Shown here in pieces: positions 6,051 to 10,976 of a stretch of 10,976 nucleotides of DNA. Origin of the DNA: Promethearchaeia archaeon (GTDB lineage Archaea > Asgardarchaeota > Lokiarchaeia > Sigyniarchaeales > SOKP01); the NCBI GenBank assembly GCA_029856445.1, contig JAHQWY010000095.1:1-10976 (forward strand). The letters run 5' to 3'. Below the pieces are notes generated by a model. That model was not told where the DNA came from and did no database searches. It saw only the letters and a program-made list of their open reading frames with translations. How positions within the stretch are numbered: the stretch's first letter is position 1; every line of letters begins with the position of its first letter. A program made the position numbers and the translations under genes.

Positions 6051-7058
6051 TTAAGAATATAAATCCCTAAAGTAAGATTTGATTGCTAAAATTTGATCTT
6101 TAATATCTTTAATTCTTTTTATGTCCCGATCATAACCTACAAACTTCTTAATTGCTTCATTGATCAGTGATTCTTCTTTATTAGCATTAGGATTTTGATA
6201 CTCTTGAAGCTCTAAATCTCCTTCCCAAGGTTTTAACTTTGGCAATGAATCGATATTTCTTAAATCCCAGTTAATACTAGTTTTAAAATCGCCTTTTAAT
6301 GGTTTTAAATTAGAATTATTCCATCTTTGAATTACCCAAGGAGCATATTCATGTAATTTATCAAAATCATATTCAAGATCATCTTTCCATTCAAATTGAT
6401 GTCCCCAGTTTGCCACCGCAAGAAAATTATCATTCTCCGACTTTTGATAAGTGAAAAACTTCCATGAATTTAGATCTATCCTTTCATCTCTAAATGAATT
6501 TCCCTCACCATATTGCAGGAAATATCCAATTTTTTTATGAAGCTTTTTATCTTGTGAATTTAGTTTTATATAAACTTCAATTTGAGGGATATCAATTTTA
6601 CTCTTTAACACTTGCTCTTGGTACAATTTAAATATTACATTCTTTGCTGCATTTGGGTGGCACTTGCCAGAAAATATTGGATAATAGGTAAAACAATAGA
6701 ATACATAATTATTTTCTGATTCTCCCCTAAATATCTCAAGCCAACACTCTAAGGGTTTGATGTAAACATTAGTTTTAATATAGTTAACAATTAAGAGAAT
6801 ATCAATAATAGTTGCTATAGCAATTATAGTGATAAACAATGGAAGGTTGAAAAAGATAGGTGCTAAGAAGTAAGTTGAAGCTATGTATATAAGAACACCT
6901 CCTGCTATGAAGAAGAAAGCGATTAATGAGTTGTATGCCTCGTGTTCTTTATCCTTCTTTGAATAAAGAATTACTGGAGCCATATCCACTAACACCTCAT
7001 TCCCATATTCATTAATAAATTGTTGAAAATCAACTTTACTCCAGTCAGAATCAGACAT
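6051..7058 (-). CDS. Unrecognised membrane protein with two N-terminal membrane helices and a large soluble domain
   Basis: I do not recognise this 335-residue protein. Residues 1-42 are soluble and polar. Two hydrophobic segments at about 43-64 (IAFFFIAGGVLIYIASTYF) and 70-92 (ending IIDILLIVNYI) form a helical hairpin. A soluble domain of about 240 residues follows. It is rich in aromatic residues and Trp, with motifs such as CWLEIFRGE, FSGKCHPNAAKN, NWGHQFEWKDDLEYDFD and YAPWVIQRW, and ends in a charged helix (about 296-335). With no signal peptide and two membrane passes, the N-terminus and large domain should share one side of the membrane, probably the cytoplasm. The ATG (7056-7058) lacks a Shine-Dalgarno sequence but has a TATA-like element at leaderless spacing. 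It has the same orientation as the 464-aa gene downstream, but a 173-bp gap argues for separate promoters. Confidence 0.78.
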   Translation of the reverse strand: MSDSDWSKVDFQQFINEYGNEVLVDMAPVILYSKKDKEHEAYNSLIAFFFIAGGVLIYIASTYFLAPIFFNLPLFITIIAIATIIDILLIVNYIKTNVYIKPLECWLEIFRGESENNYVFYCFTYYPIFSGKCHPNAAKNVIFKLYQEQVLKSKIDIPQIEVYIKLNSQDKKLHKKIGYFLQYGEGNSFRDERIDLNSWKFFTYQKSENDNFLAVANWGHQFEWKDDLEYDFDKLHEYAPWVIQRWNNSNLKPLKGDFKTSINWDLRNIDSLPKLKPWEGDLELQEYQNPNANKEESLINEAIKKFVGYDRDIKRIKDIKDQILAIKSYFRDLYS

Positions 7059-7080
7059 ATGTACTTCTAAAGTTATTTTG

Positions 7081-7090
7081 TTTATTTAAA
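7081..7090 (-). promoter_or_regulatory. Candidate TATA box for the 335-aa membrane protein gene
   Basis: TTTAAATAAA on the minus strand lies 22-32 bases upstream of the ATG at 7058. This matches archaeal TATA spacing for a leaderless message and agrees with the missing Shine-Dalgarno sequence. Confidence 0.45.
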
Positions 7091-7205
7091 TTTGATGATA
7101 TTCGATATTAAAATTACTCTATTAAGATTTGAGAATGATTCAATAAGGAGTAGAATACATTATAAACTTACATAACAGTTTAAAATATACATAAAAGCTA
7201 TAGAT

Positions 7206-7224
7206 AATCATTAATTTTATGATT
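7206..7224. repeat. 6-bp inverted repeat AATCAT-N7-ATGATT
   Basis: This dyad lies in the gap between the divergent 335-aa gene and the acyl-CoA synthetase-like gene, about 50 bases before the latter's ATG. It could be an operator. The arms are short and AT-rich, so confidence is low. Confidence 0.25.
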
Positions 7225-7271
7225 CTATATCACTCAATTTGAGAATAATAGATTCGATTAGGAAATTTCAA

Positions 7272-8753
7272 ATGACTACAAATACTTCTAACTATTTAGA
7301 TTTTTTATTTAAACCTCGCACTGTAGCTATATATAAAGCGAGTGAAAAATTAGGTTATTTCTTTGTGGGTTTTAAGGAACAGAAGTTTAATACAGATAAA
7401 TTATATTTAATTAACCCTGAAAAAGAAGAGATAAATGGTTTAAAATGTTATAAATCTCTTAAAGAAGTCCCTGAGGAAGAAATTGACCTTCTTATTTTAG
7501 CGGTGGGAAGAGATAAGATTCTTGAGAGTTTAAAAATGGTGATTGAGCAGAAAAAAATTAATACAATGCATATATTTACGGCAGGGTTAGGAGAATCTGA
7601 CAACCTCGGTAAACAAATTGAACAGAAACTTGTAGAACTTTTAAATGATGATGATAATCATATTCGAGCTATAGGTCCAAACTGCATGGGCGTTTATTCA
7701 CCTAATGGGCACTTAGCTTATGAACCATTTCTTCCTACAAAACCAGGAAACATCGCGTTTGTATTTCAATCTGGTGATTTACATTCTCAAACGATTAGAA
7801 TTGGTACAAGTCGCTATAACTTAAGTTATTCAAAAGGGGCTAGTGTTGGGAATTGTATAGATTTGCAAATATCCGAATTTCTACAATATTATGATAACGA
7901 TAACGACACTGAGATCATCGGTGTATATTTTGAAGGATTTTCGAAGTACCATCCTAATGAAGGGAGAAGGCTTTTCCAAACATTAAAAAACTTGAAAAAA
8001 CCGGTGTTATTTATGAATGGTGGGAAAACCGAAAGATCACAGACAGCAATTTTAACACATACTGGATCTATTGGCTCAAATAAAAGGATTTGGAATGCGA
8101 TAGTTAAACAGACTCCAATTGTAGACGTTCCCACTTCAATGGATGATATGATCGATTATCTTTACCTTTTTAAGAGTTATATTGAAAGGTTTAAGAAATT
8201 AGGAAGATCATTAAAAAATATTCAATATCCAACTGGGAAAAATTCTTTGTTGATCCTATGGTCAGGCGGTTTTGGAATTATTCATACTAATATATTGACA
8301 GAATTAGGATTGAACGTGCCTTATTTTGAAGGTGAAACTATGAATAAATTGAGAAAAATTTATCCAATTAAAATTGGGAGCTTAAAAAATCCTTTAGATA
8401 TGCCATGGATCTCATCTAGTCAAACATACTATGAAGTTGCAAAGATCGCTATTTCTGCAAATATTGATTTAGTTCTTATTGAAACTGATTCATGGGGAGA
8501 TGAATTCGAAGAAGATCATCGTAGTGATTACTACAATAACCTCTTGAGAATAAGGGATTATACAGAATCTCTAGGTAAAGTCTTTATGTTAATTCTCCCT
8601 CATTATCCAACCAAATCAAATCAAAGATATAGGAATAAACTCTTCAATGACAAATTTATTGTTTATCCGTCTGTTCGAAGAGCCGCCAAATCATTTTTAG
8701 CATTATATGAGTATGGAAAAAAAAAAATTGATATTAATCAAAGAAGTATTTAA
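7272..8753 (+). CDS. NDP-forming acyl-CoA synthetase alpha-type protein (CoA-binding plus succinyl-CoA-ligase-like domains), no ATP-grasp domain
   Basis: The protein has 493 residues from this ATG, about the size of an ADP-forming acetate-CoA ligase alpha subunit. These enzymes convert acyl-CoA, ADP and phosphate to acid, CoA and ATP. It opens with a CoA-binding Rossmann domain (YLDFLFKPRTVAIYKAS, then GPNCMG at 135-140). A first ligase domain has QSGD at 166-169, KGASVGNCIDL and YFEGF. T-H-T-G-S at 262-266 puts H263 where the family has its phosphorylated histidine. A second ligase domain has SGGFG at 331-335 and NPLDMPW from 373. There is no ATP-grasp (beta) domain here or next door, so it needs a partner elsewhere or is not a synthetase. 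The usual V-I-G-A-S loop reads I-Y-K-A-S, losing its glycine. ATG 7272 is preferred because AGGA lies eight bases upstream; a TTG at 7239 would add 11 residues. Confidence 0.85.
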   Translation: MTTNTSNYLDFLFKPRTVAIYKASEKLGYFFVGFKEQKFNTDKLYLINPEKEEINGLKCYKSLKEVPEEEIDLLILAVGRDKILESLKMVIEQKKINTMHIFTAGLGESDNLGKQIEQKLVELLNDDDNHIRAIGPNCMGVYSPNGHLAYEPFLPTKPGNIAFVFQSGDLHSQTIRIGTSRYNLSYSKGASVGNCIDLQISEFLQYYDNDNDTEIIGVYFEGFSKYHPNEGRRLFQTLKNLKKPVLFMNGGKTERSQTAILTHTGSIGSNKRIWNAIVKQTPIVDVPTSMDDMIDYLYLFKSYIERFKKLGRSLKNIQYPTGKNSLLILWSGGFGIIHTNILTELGLNVPYFEGETMNKLRKIYPIKIGSLKNPLDMPWISSSQTYYEVAKIAISANIDLVLIETDSWGDEFEEDHRSDYYNNLLRIRDYTESLGKVFMLILPHYPTKSNQRYRNKLFNDKFIVYPSVRRAAKSFLALYEYGKKKIDINQRSI

Positions 8754-8756
8754 ATA

Positions 8757-10265
8757 TTACTTTCGGTGAAATCTCCTAAAAGATTCAACATATATTAAGA
8801 GTCCTATTATCATGACACTCCACAACCAGAAAAATGGATAGCCGAAAATAATATTAGATGCACCTGGTCGGGTGTAACGTACAACTGAGATGACTGTAAA
8901 ATTAGCTTTTATATCCGGTGGTACAAAAAGGCTAATCCGATAACTATCTATATCATTAAATTGAATAATATAACCTTGAATTCCCAATTCTGAAATATAC
9001 GACATAGATATATTATATGACGTATCTGAGGATTCAACATTGAGTTTATCATCGTAACAAGCAAAAAGATCGACCAAATAAAACTTTGTAGATTGTTCAA
9101 TCTCAATAGTAAAATTCAAAAGCTGTGTATATGTATAAACCGGTACTTCAGTACTATCTGTCATAATCTTAGTGAATTTACTTTTTTCTACTCTCCCAAA
9201 ATAGAATCCCGCTTTGCAGTTTTTAGCGTATAAATTATCTCCAATAATATCATTTCCATAGATATACATACCGAGTTTCTGGTTTTCACATATTATATTA
9301 CTCAAATATGTGGTTTGGTTAAAACCCAAAGAAAATATTTGAATTCCAATGCTACAGGGTTCAGTGATATGAATATTTGAAAGAGATAGGTTTTCGCATG
9401 CTATAAATAGTAATTGTCCATATTGATTAGCATCAATTTGAGTAAAAATTAAATTGTCAACACCATAGAATATGCCTATTGGTTTTCCATTAACAGTGTT
9501 ACTGCTGTCATAGTTTGAGAAATACGTTCCAAGAACAATCCCACAATTTTTTAATTCATTATTATGGATATCTTCTACCCCTTCTGCAAGCATTCCTATT
9601 GAACAATCTTCAATACGACAATCTTCAATAACAGAAACAAATCTGGCGTAGATACCGATTCCTCCATGATTGAAATAGTTATATATATCTGTAGTGGCAG
9701 TTATTGAAACCCAGTGACAATTAGAGATATAGCAATTTGAAATATTTATTATTGCCATAGAAGATGGCCATTTACTATAAATTCCTATACTACAATTAGT
9801 AATCTCAATATTTATAATATTATAAGCCCCTGGGGGGATACCAATTGATAAATGAATTCCGATAGAAGTTTGTGATATTTTGCAATTCCGAATAATAAAG
9901 GAACCATTGGTATTAATATAAATTCCCCCATATGTGTAATCGAGTAAAGTATCATTACCAGATTGCATGGTTTTAATACCATTACCAATTATTACAATAT
10001 TTTCTATGATAAACGGATTTATATCAGTACCGTTTCCAGTTATAAAGGGATAGAGTGACCAGTCACTCCAAGATGTAATATTAATTGGATCAACTAGTTG
10101 ATAATCATTACTTATATAGGGAAGTTCTTGAATATCATTGAAATTATTACTCTTTCTGTCCCAAGTAGAACCGAGAATATTATATTCGAGAAAATTATAG
10201 TTTAAAAGCATTAATATAGGTAGTAAAAAAGTACAGAGAAGGAAAACGTTTACAATTTTCTTAAT
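8757..10265 (-). CDS. Secreted right-handed beta-helix surface protein with signal peptide and C-terminal membrane anchor (NosD-like repeats)
   Basis: The first ordinary start is an ATG at 10211 (484 residues), but the frame is open 60 bases further upstream and encodes an ideal signal peptide: I/M-KKIVNVFLLCTFLLPILML. An ATT at 10263-10265 lies six bases after AGGTGA and is proposed as the start (502 residues). The mature part begins with a short domain ending in GNGTDINPFIIENIVI. It is followed by about 300 residues of repeats (GGIYI, SIGIHL, SIGIYS, GIGIYA, SIGMLA, SIGIQI, LGMYIYG) with recurring N-C/D-C steps, typical of NosD/pectate-lyase-type parallel beta-helices. A beta-rich stalk follows. 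A single hydrophobic helix (about 457-477, ATG numbering) with a basic tail, RRFHRK, anchors it, so the helix faces outside. Many N-x-S/T sequons fit archaeal N-glycosylation. A role in surface adhesion or glycan binding is likely but unproven. It ends three bases from the converging synthetase gene. Confidence 0.85.
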   Translation of the reverse strand: MKKIVNVFLLCTFLLPILMLLNYNFLEYNILGSTWDRKSNNFNDIQELPYISNDYQLVDPINITSWSDWSLYPFITGNGTDINPFIIENIVIIGNGIKTMQSGNDTLLDYTYGGIYINTNGSFIIRNCKISQTSIGIHLSIGIPPGAYNIINIEITNCSIGIYSKWPSSMAIINISNCYISNCHWVSITATTDIYNYFNHGGIGIYARFVSVIEDCRIEDCSIGMLAEGVEDIHNNELKNCGIVLGTYFSNYDSSNTVNGKPIGIFYGVDNLIFTQIDANQYGQLLFIACENLSLSNIHITEPCSIGIQIFSLGFNQTTYLSNIICENQKLGMYIYGNDIIGDNLYAKNCKAGFYFGRVEKSKFTKIMTDSTEVPVYTYTQLLNFTIEIEQSTKFYLVDLFACYDDKLNVESSDTSYNISMSYISELGIQGYIIQFNDIDSYRISLFVPPDIKANFTVISVVRYTRPGASNIIFGYPFFWLWSVMIIGLLIYVESFRRFHRK

Positions 10266-10271
10266 TTTAAG

Positions 10272-10277
10272 TCACCT
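10272..10277 (-). promoter_or_regulatory. Shine-Dalgarno AGGTGA upstream of the ATT start of the beta-helix gene
   Basis: AGGTGA on the minus strand is six bases before ATT (10265) and 60 bases before the first ATG (10211). Its TGA is the in-frame stop that limits the extension. The ATG at 10211 has no comparable site. Confidence 0.6.
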
Positions 10278-10300
10278 AATTGTTATTTGATTTCTATTAA

Positions 10301-10312
10301 TACATATATAAT
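10301..10312 (-). promoter_or_regulatory. Candidate TATA box for the beta-helix gene
   Basis: The minus strand reads ATTATATATGTA. With archaeal spacing of about 25 bases transcription would begin near 10281, just before AGGTGA (10277) and the ATT start (10265). That agrees with the longer, signal-peptide-bearing protein. Confidence 0.45.
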
Positions 10313-10451
10313 GAGAATAAGATATTCTTCTATATAAATGAAGATAATCTAATATCCTAGATATTTAAATAAGAAAATTAGATAAATAATTAAATCGATT
10401 CCCTTTGATATTTTTAATTGAGATTGTTCATTATAAATATTGAAGCTATTT

Positions 10452-10976
10452 ATGGTTGATTTTGAAGAGTTTTTGCGCTATATAAAATCTCAGGAGTATT
10501 ATCATGACCAAATATACCACATTGAGCATATTCCTGAACATAAAGCTCAATATGGGATCTTAAAAACACCCATAAGTAAACGTCTCCAACGATGGTTGGA
10601 TATTAACAACATAAGACTGTGGCAGCACCAAGTAGATGCTATAAATTTAATTCGTAAAGGTAGAAACACAGTCATTGTAACTTCTACTGCGTCTGGAAAA
10701 TCTCTTTGCTATAATCTACCCGTATTACAATCCATACTCGAAAATCCAAAAACAACAGCGCTTTATATCTTCCCAACTAAAGCGTTAGCGAGAGATCAGT
10801 ATGCAGTGCTATCACAGCTATTATCTGAAACGAATATAAAACAAAATAGGATTGGAGTTTATGATGGAGATGTGGATGCTAATGAAAAGAGGTTCATATT
10901 AAATAATGCTAACGTAATTATTACTAATCCTTATGGACTCCATTTCTATTTGCCTTGGTTCAAACAAAAGTGGAGG
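10452..10976 (+). CDS. DEAD/DEAH-box helicase, YprA/MrfA-like, N-terminal part (3' end outside the window)
   Basis: The frame runs from ATG 10452 to the window edge: 175 residues of a superfamily 2 helicase. A Q-motif-like LWQHQVDAI (56-64) precedes Walker A T-A-S-G-K-S (79-84) in the context TSTASGKSLCYNLPVL. Motif Ia is PTKALARDQ (109-117), then YDGD (137-140) and ITNPYGLH (157-164). T-x-T-x-S-G-K-S-L-x-Y-x-L-P with P-T-K-A-L-A-x-D-Q and T-N-P-x-x-L-H is typical of the YprA/MrfA helicases (DEAD plus helicase C plus DUF1998), linked to DNA repair in Bacillus and also found in archaea. The usual T-N-P-D-M-L-H reads T-N-P-Y-G-L-H here. The DEAH motif and zinc-binding C-terminus lie beyond the edge, so the family call is provisional. 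A TTG at 10440 is an alternative start; no Shine-Dalgarno sequence precedes either. Confidence 0.88.
   Translation, partial: MVDFEEFLRYIKSQEYYHDQIYHIEHIPEHKAQYGILKTPISKRLQRWLDINNIRLWQHQVDAINLIRKGRNTVIVTSTASGKSLCYNLPVLQSILENPKTTALYIFPTKALARDQYAVLSQLLSETNIKQNRIGVYDGDVDANEKRFILNNANVIITNPYGLHFYLPWFKQKWR

Noticed and set aside
7128..7246. TTTGAGAAT occurring twice (7128-7136 and 7238-7246)
   Set aside because: A 9-mer repeated 110 bp apart in AT-rich DNA, with the second copy overlapping the possible TTG start; no supporting symmetry.
7889..8134. Minus-strand frame of 81 codons
   Set aside because: It is antisense to the synthetase-like gene, in a part encoding its conserved ligase domain.
10314..10328. 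AGAATA-AGA-TATTCT short hairpin in the gap before the helicase gene
   Set aside because: A three-base loop with a 6-bp AT-rich stem is common by chance; no T-run follows and no gene ends nearby.
10347..10383. ATCTAAT-N23-ATTAGAT, similar in arm sequence to the dyad before lysR
   Set aside because: Arms of seven AT-rich bases with a 23-base spacer are likely by chance in this composition, and the spacing differs from the lysR dyad. It would be worth revisiting only if the motif proves to be a regulon site.

Overview
This AT-rich window (roughly one third G+C by eye) looks like chromosomal DNA of an uncultivated archaeon. An Asgard (Lokiarchaeia-like) origin is my best guess. The pointers are indirect: a secreted right-handed beta-helix protein with a single C-terminal membrane anchor and many N-glycosylation sequons, an NDP-forming acyl-CoA synthetase alpha-type protein, a stand-alone corrinoid methyltransferase pair, archaeal-looking TATA elements and T-rich terminators, and two long membrane proteins that match no family I recognise. 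There is no rRNA, tRNA, CRISPR array or mobile element.

Layout. (1) Positions 1-417 hold the 3' end of a class I SAM methyltransferase on the plus strand. (2) Positions 437-2678, minus strand, hold a compact unit read as corrinoid (B12-binding) protein, then UroD-fold methyltransferase, then GNAT acetyltransferase. (3) Positions 2796-3389, minus strand, hold a DsrE-like protein followed by a TusA-like sulfur carrier, with a T-rich terminator after tusA. (4) A LysR-type regulator (3550-4446, plus) is divergent from dsrE-tusA; the 160-bp gap holds an ATC-N9-GAT LysR-type box and a perfect 8-bp dyad. (5) Two unrecognised membrane proteins follow on the minus strand: 464 aa (4483-5877) and 335 aa (6051-7058). 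(6) A CoA-binding/acyl-CoA synthetase alpha-type protein (7272-8753, plus) converges on the beta-helix surface protein (8757-10265, minus). (7) From 10452 the plus strand carries the N-terminal 175 residues of a DEAD/DEAH-box helicase resembling the YprA/MrfA family, cut by the window edge.

How the genes may work together. The corrinoid protein and UroD-like enzyme overlap translationally (the second gene's Shine-Dalgarno sequence lies inside the first gene) and should form one methyl-transfer system, but no substrate-specific MttB/MtbB-type partner is present. DsrE, TusA and the LysR regulator look like a regulated sulfur- or selenium-trafficking module; the same domains are fused as YedF in bacteria. 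The remaining genes do not form an obvious pathway.

Start codons deserve attention. Several genes begin with TTG or GTG, tusA is better started at an internal ATG, and the beta-helix protein appears to start at a rare ATT that restores a full signal peptide.
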